A stretch of DNA of 7,122 nucleotides, taken from assembly GCA_004299465.1 (NCBI GenBank), contig SCST01000138.1:1-7122 (forward strand). The letters run 5' to 3'. The notes under the pieces were generated by a model that saw only the letters and a list, made by a program, of their open reading frames with translations, searched no databases and was not told the origin of the DNA. Source of the stretch: Methylovulum sp. (GTDB taxonomy: Bacteria; Pseudomonadota; Gammaproteobacteria; Methylococcales; Methylomonadaceae). Shown here piece by piece: positions 1 through 6,954 of the stretch (the first letter of the stretch is position 1; every line of letters begins with the position of its first letter). The translations under genes were made by a program, and so were the position numbers.

Positions 1-1236
1 CGCCGCTTTAACGGCAATATCCGCCGTTTCCAAATCACGAATCTCACCGACCATGATAACGTCCGGGTCTTGCCGCAGGAAAGCGCGCAAGGCATTGGCA
101 AACGTTAAACCGGCCTTGACATTGACATTGACCTGATTGATACCCTCTACCGTGATTTCAACGGGATCTTCGGCGGTGGAAATATTACGGTCGATGCTGT
201 TAAGAATATTCAGGCCGGTATAAAGAGAAACCGTTTTACCGCTACCGGTAGGCCCGGTCACCAAAACCAGCCCATAAGGCTTGTTAATGGCCTTCAGGAA
301 GAGCTCCTGCTGATCCGGTTCAAATCCCAGCCGCTCAATACCGATTTGGGCGGTAGTAGGATCCAGGATACGCAAGACAACTTTTTCGCCGAACAGCGTA
401 GGCAGGGTATTGACACGAAAATCAATGGTGCGACTTTTGGATAAAATCATTTTAATACGCCCGTCCTGGGGAACCCGGCGCTCCGCAATATCCATCCGGG
501 ACATCACCTTAACCCTGGAAATGATGCGGGTCGCTATCGTGGGCGGAGGACTGGCGACGGCATAGAGCATGCCGTCACCCCGGTAACGGATACGGAAGGT
601 TTTTTCGTAAGGCTCCATGTGTATATCGGATACGCCTTTTTTGATGGCATCCAGCAATATTTTATTGACGAACCGGACAATCGGCGCCTCATCAACCTCG
701 GCATTAATATCGACGGCGCCTTCGTCAGCGCCTGCAATGTTCAGGTTCTCCAGATCCGCATCCAGCAGGTCGGACATTGACGTATCGACAGCTTCTAACG
801 CCACCTCAATCGCATTAACCAGCTTATTCTCTTCAACCAGGATGATTTCAGGACGCAACAGGCTTTGAAACTTAATGTCTTCGACAGCCTGGTGGTTGGT
901 GGGGTCAGACATCGCGATAAACAGCGTTTTACCGCGCGTGAACAGCGGAAGCACATGGTGCTTGCGTATCAGCTTTTCGCTGACCAGCGCTATCGGGAGA
1001 CTACGCCAATCGATTGCATCCAGGTCAAAAAAAGGCAGGCCGAACTCAACAGACGATTTTGATGCAATCGCCTTGCTATCGACCAGCTTATTACTGACCA
1101 AGTAACTGACCAGCTGAACCTTGTTTTGTTTGGCTTCTTTAGCGTAGACCTGGGCGTCGCCTTCAGTCAGCAAACCATCCTGGGTTAATAGTTTTATGAG
1201 ACCGCTAACTTGAAAATCTGTTGGTGTCGTAGCCAT
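1..1236 (-). CDS. pilB: Type IV pilus assembly ATPase PilB (C-terminal part outside the window)
   Basis: Hexameric cytoplasmic motor that hydrolyses ATP to drive pilin polymerisation at the inner-membrane base of the type IV pilus. The frame is open from the ATG at 1236 to the window edge, giving 412 codons; PilB proteins are usually about 570 residues, so roughly 150 are missing. Residues 1-150 look like the MshEN/T2SSE N-terminal domain (MATTPTDFQVSGLIKLLTQD at the start). From about 185 the secretion-ATPase core begins (EAPIVRFVNKILLDA, SDIHMEPYE, RIRYRGDGML). Walker A is GPTGSGKT at 328-335, the Asp-box region follows, and the Walker B region reads DPDVIMVGEIRD with GEIRD at 397-401. The His box and the zinc-binding cysteines lie beyond the edge. 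An in-frame TAA 21 nt upstream and no other start in between fix the start, although no Shine-Dalgarno is visible. GspE or MshE are the alternatives; the N-terminal style and Walker A favour PilB. Confidence 0.93.
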   Translation of the reverse strand, partial: MATTPTDFQVSGLIKLLTQDGLLTEGDAQVYAKEAKQNKVQLVSYLVSNKLVDSKAIASKSSVEFGLPFFDLDAIDWRSLPIALVSEKLIRKHHVLPLFTRGKTLFIAMSDPTNHQAVEDIKFQSLLRPEIILVEENKLVNAIEVALEAVDTSMSDLLDADLENLNIAGADEGAVDINAEVDEAPIVRFVNKILLDAIKKGVSDIHMEPYEKTFRIRYRGDGMLYAVASPPPTIATRIISRVKVMSRMDIAERRVPQDGRIKMILSKSRTIDFRVNTLPTLFGEKVVLRILDPTTAQIGIERLGFEPDQQELFLKAINKPYGLVLVTGPTGSGKTVSLYTGLNILNSIDRNISTAEDPVEITVEGINQVNVNVKAGLTFANALRAFLRQDPDVIMVGEIRDLETADIAVKAA

Positions 1237-1266
1237 GTAGTGATGATGTGCCGGTTATGTTAGGAA

Positions 1267-1294
1267 AATATAGATGAAATAAACACATTGTCCA
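1267..1294 (-). promoter_or_regulatory. Candidate sigma70 promoter for pilB
   Basis: On the minus strand a -35 element TGGACA (1289-1294, 5 of 6 matches to consensus) is followed by a 16-bp spacer and a -10 element TATATT (1267-1272, 5 of 6). Transcription would start near 1260, about 24 nt before the pilB ATG. It lies just downstream of the valS hairpin, so pilB would have its own promoter. This rests on motif matching only. Confidence 0.45.
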
Positions 1295-1310
1295 GCCGCA
1301 TTCAGGCTAA

Positions 1311-1344
1311 AGACGCAAAGACTATAAAAACAGCCTTTGCGCCT
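1311..1344 (-). terminator. Terminator-like hairpin after valS
   Basis: The minus-strand RNA folds into a 15-bp stem (1330-1344 with 1311-1325) closed by a four-base U loop (1326-1329). Three pairs are G-U wobbles in the minus-strand RNA but would be A-C mismatches in the plus-strand RNA, so the structure fits minus-strand transcription. It starts 6 nt after the valS stop codon. The stretch after the stem is only weakly U-rich (UUAG), so termination may be inefficient. Confidence 0.5.
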
Positions 1345-1349
1345 GTATT

Positions 1350-4349
1350 TTATAATGCCTTGATTTTAGCCAATTGCTGTTCAAGATTACTGAGCATGGA
1401 ACGCAAATCGGCCAATTTGGCTTTTTCTTTGTCAATAACCTCGGCGGGCGCTTTATCGGCAAACGCCGGGTTGTTTAACTTGCCTTCAACCCTGGGTAAG
1501 TCGTTGTTGATTTTTTGTATCTCCTTTTCCAACCGGACCCGTTCCGCCGCTTTATCAATCAAGCCGGCCATCGGAATCAGTATCTTCATATCGCCTACCA
1601 GGGCTATTGCCGATTCCGGGGCCGCATCATCGGCGTTTAGCCAGCTTATGGACTCCAGGCGCCCCAGTTTTTGCAGGTATACCCGGTTGTTCGCAACGCT
1701 CTGCCGGTCGGCATCGCTACCCATTTGCAGCAATACCGGCAGCAGTTTGCCCGGCGCGATATTCATTTCCCCACGAATGCGGCGCACCCCCAGTATAAAT
1801 GCCATCACCCAGTCGATTTCGGCAATAGCCGCAGTGTCGATTTGCGCGGTATCAGCTGCAGGATAAGCCTGCAACATGATGGTTTCGCCGTCGATACCTA
1901 ACAGCGGGGCAACTCGTTGCCAGATCTCTTCGGTAATAAACGGCATGATCGGGTGCGCCAAGCGTAATATGCTTTCAAGTACCGTTAGCAGGGTAAGGCG
2001 CGTACCGCGCTGCTGCGCTTCATCGCCTGTTTGCAAGGATACTTTGGCCAACTCCAGGTACCAATCGCAGTATTCATTCCATGTGAAGTCATAAATCGCT
2101 TGTGCCGCCAGGTCAAAACGGTACTGATCGACGGCGTGGCAGGTAATTTCCGTAACCTGGTGCAACCTGGCGGTAATCCAGCGATCCGCCTGCGTATACT
2201 CACAGTTTGCGCCCGATAAACCCGCGTCTTGCTGCTCAGTATTCATCAGCACGAAACGCGCCGCATTCCATAATTTATTACAGAAATTACGATAGCCCTC
2301 GGTACGCGCCAGGTCGAAACGAATATCGCGGCCTGTTGAAGCCAGCGAAGCAAAAGTGAACCTAAGCGCATCCGTGCCGTATGACTGGATACCATCAGGA
2401 AAATCCTTGCGCGTGGCCTGCTCGATTTTTTTCGCCAGGTGCGGCTGCATCATACCCGACGTGCGTTTTTCAACCAACGCATCCAAACCGATGCCGTCGA
2501 TAATATCAATAGGGTCCAGCACATTGCCTTTCGATTTGGACATCTTTTGGCCTTCGGCATCGCGTACCAAACCGTGGATATACACTTCCTTAAACGGCAC
2601 TTCGCCCTGGAATTTCAGGCCCATCATAATCATCCTGGCCACCCAGAAGAAAATAATGTCAAACCCGGTGACCAGCACGCTAGTCGGGTAATGTTGCGCC
2701 AATTCCGGCGTCTGCTGCGGCCAACCCAATGTCGAAAACGGCCACAACGCCGACGAAAACCAGGTATCCAGCACATCCTCATCCTGTTTCAAGGGATAGT
2801 CATGCGGCAAATGATGCTGCTCGCGTATCGCCTGTTCAGACCGGCCTACGTAGACATTGCCCTTGTCGTCGTACCAGGCCGGGATTCGATGCCCCCACCA
2901 GATTTGCCGCGAGATACACCAATCCTGGATATTGCGCATCCATTCAAAATAGGTGTTTTTCCAATTGTCGGGGACGAATTTAATATCGCCGTTTTCGACC
3001 GCGGCAATCGCAGGCCCCGCCAGCGGCTCGATTTTGACATACCACTGGTCGGTCAACAACGGTTCGATAACCGCGCCGGTACGGTCGCCGCGCGGCACCA
3101 TCAATTTATGATCGGCGATTTTTTCCAACAAGCCTTGCGTTTCCAGGTCCGCGACCATCTGTTTGCGCGCCGCAAAACGGTCGAGTCCCCGGTATTGCGC
3201 CGGAATCAGGTCATCATCCCGGACACTCGCATCGACGGTAAAAATATTCATCAAGCCGCCATGCGGCAAGTCCTGCAGCGTCGACGTATGGCGATGCCGT
3301 ATCCAGACCTCGTAATCGTTAAAATCATGCGCCGGCGTAATCTTGACGCAACCGGTACCGAATTCGGGATCGACATAATCATCGGCAATAATCGGGATAC
3401 GGCGACCGGTCAGCGGCAGGTCGGCAAATTCGCCCAGCAAATGCTTATAACGCTCATCATTTGGATGTATCGCCACGGCGGCGTCGCCGAGCAGCGTTTC
3501 AGGACGTGTCGTCGCGACTATCAAATACCCCTGCCCGTTCGACAGCGGATAGCGGATATGCCACATAAAGCCGCTTTCTTCCTCGGACAACACTTCCAGG
3601 TCGGACACCGCGGTATGCAACACCGGGTCCCAGTTGACCAGCCGCTTGCCGCGATAAATCAGGCCTTCTTCATGCAAGCGGATAAACACTTCCTGCACGG
3701 CGTCGGACATGCCCTCATCCATCGTGAAGCGTTCCCGCGTCCAGTCCAGCGACGAACCCATGCGGCGCAATTGGCGGGTAATCGTACCGCCCGATTCCTC
3801 TTTCCATTGCCAGACTTTTTCAATGAACTTTTCACGACCGTAATCATGGCGGGTCTTGCCTTCCGCGTTGCATAAACGTTCGACGACCATTTGCGTGGCG
3901 ATGCCCGCATGGTCGGTTCCGGCTTGCCATAAGGTGCTGTAGCCTTTCATGCGGTGGTAACGGATTAATGCATCCATGATGGTGTCCTGGAACGCATGCC
4001 CCATGTGCAGGCTGCCTGTCACATTGGGCGGTGGGATCATGATGCAGTAGGATTCGCCGCCCGCTTTGGCAGCCGCCGAATCGGCTCCCGGCTGGCTTTC
4101 GGCATACACACCATCCCTGGCGATCGCCGGGCCAGTTCCCGACTGGCCTCCGGCATACACACCATCCCTGGCGATCGCCGAGCCAGCTCCCGGCTGGCTT
4201 TCGGCATACACACCATCCCTGGCGATCGCCGGGCCAGTTCCCGACTGGCCTCCGGCATACACACCATCCCTGGCGATAAAATAGCCGTTTTCTTCCCAGG
4301 TTTGATACCAGCGTTGTTCGATTGAATGAGGTGAATAGGTTTTTTCCAT
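1350..4349 (-). CDS. valS: Valyl-tRNA synthetase with an N-terminal repeat insertion
   Basis: Class I aminoacyl-tRNA synthetase that charges tRNA-Val in the cytoplasm and edits misactivated threonine. The 999 residues follow E. coli ValRS (951) throughout. N-terminus MEKTYSPHSIEQRWYQTWEE matches the family and fixes the start. The HIGH-type motif is HMGH at 115-118 after IPPPNVTGSL; the CP1 editing domain has TTRPETLLGD from 280 and HDFNDYE from 341; the KMSKS loop is KMSKS at 602-606; then come the anticodon-binding helical domain and a C-terminal tRNA-binding coiled coil at about 931-999. Between GYF (22-24) and YCIMIPPP (101) the E. coli linker of about 11 residues is here about 76, filled by four 17-residue repeats (25-92). 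The editing domain also has about 10 extra residues (HTSTLQDLPHGG, encoded at 3255-3290). All catalytic motifs are intact, so the enzyme should work. No clear Shine-Dalgarno precedes the ATG. Confidence 0.97.
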   Translation of the reverse strand: MEKTYSPHSIEQRWYQTWEENGYFIARDGVYAGGQSGTGPAIARDGVYAESQPGAGSAIARDGVYAGGQSGTGPAIARDGVYAESQPGADSAAAKAGGESYCIMIPPPNVTGSLHMGHAFQDTIMDALIRYHRMKGYSTLWQAGTDHAGIATQMVVERLCNAEGKTRHDYGREKFIEKVWQWKEESGGTITRQLRRMGSSLDWTRERFTMDEGMSDAVQEVFIRLHEEGLIYRGKRLVNWDPVLHTAVSDLEVLSEEESGFMWHIRYPLSNGQGYLIVATTRPETLLGDAAVAIHPNDERYKHLLGEFADLPLTGRRIPIIADDYVDPEFGTGCVKITPAHDFNDYEVWIRHRHTSTLQDLPHGGLMNIFTVDASVRDDDLIPAQYRGLDRFAARKQMVADLETQGLLEKIADHKLMVPRGDRTGAVIEPLLTDQWYVKIEPLAGPAIAAVENGDIKFVPDNWKNTYFEWMRNIQDWCISRQIWWGHRIPAWYDDKGNVYVGRSEQAIREQHHLPHDYPLKQDEDVLDTWFSSALWPFSTLGWPQQTPELAQHYPTSVLVTGFDIIFFWVARMIMMGLKFQGEVPFKEVYIHGLVRDAEGQKMSKSKGNVLDPIDIIDGIGLDALVEKRTSGMMQPHLAKKIEQATRKDFPDGIQSYGTDALRFTFASLASTGRDIRFDLARTEGYRNFCNKLWNAARFVLMNTEQQDAGLSGANCEYTQADRWITARLHQVTEITCHAVDQYRFDLAAQAIYDFTWNEYCDWYLELAKVSLQTGDEAQQRGTRLTLLTVLESILRLAHPIMPFITEEIWQRVAPLLGIDGETIMLQAYPAADTAQIDTAAIAEIDWVMAFILGVRRIRGEMNIAPGKLLPVLLQMGSDADRQSVANNRVYLQKLGRLESISWLNADDAAPESAIALVGDMKILIPMAGLIDKAAERVRLEKEIQKINNDLPRVEGKLNNPAFADKAPAEVIDKEKAKLADLRSMLSNLEQQLAKIKAL
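4074..4277 (-). repeat. Four in-frame 51-bp palindromic repeat units inside valS
   Basis: Four 51-bp units encode residues 25-92 as IARDGVYA plus a variable half: GGQSGTGPA, ESQPGAGSA, GGQSGTGPA, ESQPGADSA. The two types alternate, so the array is also a 102-bp unit repeated twice; 4084-4175 and 4186-4277 are identical over 92 bp. Each junction holds the palindrome GGCGATCGCC (4119-4128, 4170-4179, 4221-4230); the last copy stops at its middle (GGCGAT, ending 4277). Each variable half carries a second inverted repeat with a TCCCG loop, either GGCCAGT/ACTGGCC (such as 4130-4148) or AGCCAGC/GCTGGCT (such as 4181-4199). The two arms differ by paired changes that keep the stem, which suggests a structured dispersed repeat that entered the gene and then duplicated. 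A unit length divisible by three keeps valS open. Confidence 0.9.
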
Positions 4350-4622
4350 GAATGCGTTATTGTTTTGTAAATTGATATATTTTAGCAGGGTTAAGCCATA
4401 GCCAAACTATATCTATCATGTTATGCACCAACTATAGCTGTCCAGAAAGGTTTTGCTCCTGCCGTAACCGGAAATGTCCGCTCCAAGGCCGCGCCGTATC
4501 ATGAAACTGCACCATCAAATCTGCACGGGATTAAAAAAGCTTGGCTCATAAGGCGAAACATGTGACTGGCGGCATAACTGATCCACAACCCCATCCAGCC
4601 TTGGCTGCAAAACCGGAAATCC
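4350..4622. other. Intergenic region between the CorA-family gene and valS
   Basis: This 273-bp gap has no supportable gene. It becomes AT-rich towards valS and should hold the valS promoter. A 10-bp direct repeat AACCGGAAAT occurs at 4466-4475 and 4611-4620, and a short palindrome CAGCCTTGGCTG lies near 4595. No convincing terminator for the upstream gene and no RNA leader such as a T-box is recognisable, though a structured leader cannot be excluded by eye. Confidence 0.5.
4379..4387 (-). promoter_or_regulatory. Weak extended -10 candidate for valS
   Basis: The minus strand reads TGCTAAAAT, an extended -10 (TGn plus a hexamer with 5 of 6 matches). No good -35 sits at 16-18 bp; TTGGCT is present at 15 bp. 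Transcription would begin near 4372, leaving about 22 nt of leader before the valS ATG. Motif evidence only. Confidence 0.3.
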
Positions 4623-5957
4623 CTAACGTTTGCCGGGTTTGCCATACTCCTGCCGATTTTCAATAAACCGCAAAACGACATAAGTAAGCCAACCGACAAT
4701 AACCAGCCCAACGGTAAAAATACCGTAAGAAACCGGCCAGGCCATCCCTTGCGTCATCATTGAGTATTCGGACATCCCGCCGATGCCGGCCAAGACATTG
4801 AGCGGCATAAAAACAACGCTGACGACGGTCAAGCGCTTGACGACCTTGTTCTGGTTGATATTGATAAAGCCCACGACAGCATCCATCAGGAAGTTGATTT
4901 TATCGAAAAGGAATGCCGTGTGCCCATCCAGCGATTCGATGTCGCGCAGAATCTGTTGGGAGAAATCCCATTGATTTTTTGTAAGAAACTTGCCGCGCAT
5001 CAAAAACGAAACCGCGCGGCGCGTATCCATGACATTCCTGCGAATCCGCCCGTTCAGGTCCTCTTCATTGGCAATATCAATCAATATCTTGGAGGCCTCT
5101 TCATCGCTCATGTGTTTGTTAAGCACAAGATTGCCGACGGCTTCCAAAGCCAGGTAAACATCTTCCAGTGCATCGGCCGAATACTCGGCATTGGCGGCAT
5201 AAAGATCCAGCAACATATCCCGTGAATCGGAAGCATAATTGGGTTGGCTCAATGCGCGTAAACGCTGAAGCCTGAAAACAGGCAGCTCTTCCTTGCGGAT
5301 GGAAAACAAGATGTCCTGGTACAAGATAAAAGCAACGACGACATTTCGTGACACATCATCCTTGTCAAGCAAGAAATCCGAATGCAAATGCACTTCACCA
5401 TTTTCTTCCACATAGAACCGGGCGCTGGACTCCAGGTCGCTCAATTTATCCGGGTCTGGAAATTCTATGCCAAAAATATCGCCGACCCATATCCGGTCTT
5501 CAAATGTCGGCGCAACCAAATCTATCCAAATGGGCTTGGCCTCAAGCAAATCCTTGGGCGTATTGACCGAAACCTCCTGCAAGCGGCCTTCGTGTAAATT
5601 AAACGCCTTAACCCTTGATTTTTCAGTCTTGTAATCTTGTTTCCCCAAGATTTGCAGCACAGAAATAGGGGCCTCCAGCAGGATAGGCTGCTTATGCTCA
5701 TCATCCAGTTGCTCCCAGATGAGTAGTTGATCTCCCGGAGGCAACGCTTCCAGGATGCGGGCGATTTCGGCTGAAGGCAAATGATTAAGAATCTGCTGCA
5801 ATTGCGCCATGTTCTCTTTGCGGACCAGCGCTTCCACCAGTTCATGGTGAGGCATCTCCTGTTTATGCACCATTTCTGCGATCAACTTGTGCTTTAGCAA
5901 TTTATCGAGTACGGCCTGCTGGCTGTTGGGATATTTGCTGGTAGGGTCTTCTTGCAT
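4623..5957 (-). CDS. CorA-family divalent-cation transporter with MgtE_N-like N-terminal domain
   Basis: Likely inner-membrane pentameric channel for Mg2+ or another divalent metal. Of 444 residues, about 36-105 form a helical region like the MgtE N domain (LVEALVRKENMAQLQQIL, HLPSAEIARILEALPPGDQL), then the CorA cytoplasmic domain runs from about 115 to 370 with long acidic helices. Two membrane segments close the protein: about 376-392 (LTVVSVVFMPLNVLAGIG) and 409-432, followed by a basic tail ENRQEYGKPGKR, typical of CorA. E. coli CorA is about 316 residues, so the extra length is the N-terminal domain. The signature loop after the first membrane segment reads GGMSEYSMM (GGMS at 393-396) where classical CorA has YGMN, so the selectivity-ring Asn is replaced by Ser. 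Substrate is therefore uncertain: Mg2+, Co2+/Ni2+ or Zn2+ efflux are possible. The gene stands alone, with 101 bp upstream and 273 bp downstream; no Shine-Dalgarno is evident. Confidence 0.88.
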   Translation of the reverse strand: MQEDPTSKYPNSQQAVLDKLLKHKLIAEMVHKQEMPHHELVEALVRKENMAQLQQILNHLPSAEIARILEALPPGDQLLIWEQLDDEHKQPILLEAPISVLQILGKQDYKTEKSRVKAFNLHEGRLQEVSVNTPKDLLEAKPIWIDLVAPTFEDRIWVGDIFGIEFPDPDKLSDLESSARFYVEENGEVHLHSDFLLDKDDVSRNVVVAFILYQDILFSIRKEELPVFRLQRLRALSQPNYASDSRDMLLDLYAANAEYSADALEDVYLALEAVGNLVLNKHMSDEEASKILIDIANEEDLNGRIRRNVMDTRRAVSFLMRGKFLTKNQWDFSQQILRDIESLDGHTAFLFDKINFLMDAVVGFININQNKVVKRLTVVSVVFMPLNVLAGIGGMSEYSMMTQGMAWPVSYGIFTVGLVIVGWLTYVVLRFIENRQEYGKPGKR

Positions 5958-5984
5958 ATTAGGATAATTCAGGATGGTAAAGTC

Positions 5985-6062
5985 GTAGGGTACGCACCGC
6001 GTACCTTCTTCGAATCTTCGGTGCTATCTGCGCTGCTTTAAGGTACGCGGTGCGTACCCTAC
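5985..6062. repeat. 78-bp dispersed-type palindrome E1
   Basis: Perfect 23-bp inverted arms (5985-6007 and 6040-6062) begin GTAGGGTACG and end CGTACCCTAC, separated by a 32-nt loop containing a small hairpin CGAATCTTCG. The element has the same length, ends and loop motif CCTTCTTCGA as E2 at 6982-7059. It fills most of the gap before the CorA-family gene, and its right end supplies the stop codon (TAG, 6059-6061) of the dehydrogenase gene. It resembles REP-like or MITE-like intergenic palindromes; in the minus-strand transcript it could stabilise or end the dehydrogenase mRNA, although no U-tract follows. Confidence 0.85.
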
Positions 6063-6940
6063 CGCTGCTTCGTAAATAATTTGATCAATGTGGCAGGATC
6101 GTGCTCCAGATAGCCGTGGCTGCCGTGCAACTGCAGCAGCTGCGCAGCCAGGCCGGACATCGGGATCGCACTGCCCTGCCTGACCGACAAATCGACGGCC
6201 ATATGCAAATCTTTCAGCAAGGTTTTCACGCGCCATTTAACCGGCTCAAAATTTTCGCCGGCCATTTCCGGGCCGGTGATCTGCAACGGCCTGGAATCGG
6301 CAAAACCACCCGCCAGCGCAGCCGGTATCTGCCCGGCATCGACACCGGCCCGCTTCGCCAGGGCCATCATTTCGGCGATAACCAACACATTGCAACTGAC
6401 TATCATCTGGTTGCATATTTTGGTGACCTGGCCGCTGCCGACATCGCCCATGTGCGTTAATTGCTTATAAAGCGGCGCCAGCAAGCTACGGGCTATCGCG
6501 ATATGCTCGGCGGCACCGCCCGCCATAATTGCAAGACTGCCCTGCTCCGCCCCCGAAACCCCTCCGGAAACCGGCGCATCGACCCAGCCCATGCCGCACC
6601 GCTCATATAAAAGCGCCGCCAACTGCCGCGTAGTTTCAGGATGGCTGCTGGATAAATCAATCAATAATTTATCCGCCGAACCGTGTTCGAGAATGCCGTT
6701 ATGCACAACCGCCTCAACCACGGCAGTATCGGCCAGGCACAAGAGTACCACATCGGACTTCCTGACCAATTCGGCAATCGTCGGACTAGCAAAAGCCCCG
6801 GCATCCGTCACGGGTTTTAATTTTTCAGCACTGCGGTTCCATACATTGACGCTGAACCCTGCATCCAACAAACGCAGGGTCATCGGTTGGCCCATCAGGC
6901 CGATGCCGATGAAACCCAGCACAGGTTTTTTCTCTGACAT
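6059..6940 (-). CDS. NAD(P)-dependent beta-hydroxyacid dehydrogenase (HIBADH/GarR/GLYR type)
   Basis: Cytoplasmic oxidoreductase interconverting a beta-hydroxyacid and its semialdehyde or oxo-acid, such as 3-hydroxyisobutyrate, tartronate semialdehyde, or glyoxylate/succinic semialdehyde. The Rossmann domain opens with GFIGIGLMG; NRS at the end of the second strand has an Arg that suggests NADPH use. The family substrate-binding signature DAPVSGGVSGAEQGSL follows, then GSGQVTKICNQ with the catalytic Lys, and the all-helical C-terminal domain containing LLKDLHMAVDL. About 293 residues is normal for the family. The ATG at 6940 is chosen because GAG lies 6 nt ahead; the ATG at 6946 (two codons longer) is directly adjacent to that GAG. 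The stop codon lies inside palindrome E1. A MITE separates it from the upstream gene, with which it was probably once closely coupled. The exact substrate cannot be told from the sequence. Confidence 0.92.
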   Translation of the reverse strand: MSEKKPVLGFIGIGLMGQPMTLRLLDAGFSVNVWNRSAEKLKPVTDAGAFASPTIAELVRKSDVVLLCLADTAVVEAVVHNGILEHGSADKLLIDLSSSHPETTRQLAALLYERCGMGWVDAPVSGGVSGAEQGSLAIMAGGAAEHIAIARSLLAPLYKQLTHMGDVGSGQVTKICNQMIVSCNVLVIAEMMALAKRAGVDAGQIPAALAGGFADSRPLQITGPEMAGENFEPVKWRVKTLLKDLHMAVDLSVRQGSAIPMSGLAAQLLQLHGSHGYLEHDPATLIKLFTKQR

Positions 6941-6946
6941 GATCAT

Positions 6947-6954
6947 CTCATTCT
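6947..6954. repeat. Left 8-bp target-site duplication of the MITE
   Basis: CTCATTCT, identical to 7081-7088. On the minus strand it reads AGAATGAG and contains the GAG that probably serves as ribosome-binding site for the dehydrogenase start at 6940. Confidence 0.75.

Noticed and set aside
2439..3875. Long plus-strand open frame of 478 codons opposite valS
   Set aside because: It is antisense to a well-conserved part of valS, its translation is rich in Arg, His and Gln with no recognisable domain, and it follows from codon bias on the other strand.
4119..4230. GCGATCGC sites as cyanobacterial HIP1
   Set aside because: The octamer occurs here only within the tandem unit; the encoded proteins look gammaproteobacterial, so it is better read as part of this repeat.
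4074..4277. CRISPR-like array
   Set aside because: Units are directly tandem with no unique spacers, and they are translated inside valS.
3996..4325. Plus-strand frames through the repeat array (repeated GIHTIPGDRRASSRLA)
   Set aside because: The repeat unit is open in several frames because it is 51 bp long and lacks stops; the minus frame belongs to valS, which explains the region.
4466..4620. AACCGGAAAT direct repeat as the edges of an insertion
   Set aside because: No inverted ends lie next to the copies and the second sits immediately after the CorA-family stop; a single 10-bp match is weak evidence.
5964..6081. ATAATT direct repeat (5964-5969 and 6076-6081) as a target duplication around E1
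   Set aside because: Copies are not at the element edges, one lies inside the dehydrogenase CDS, and a 6-bp AT-rich match is expected by chance.
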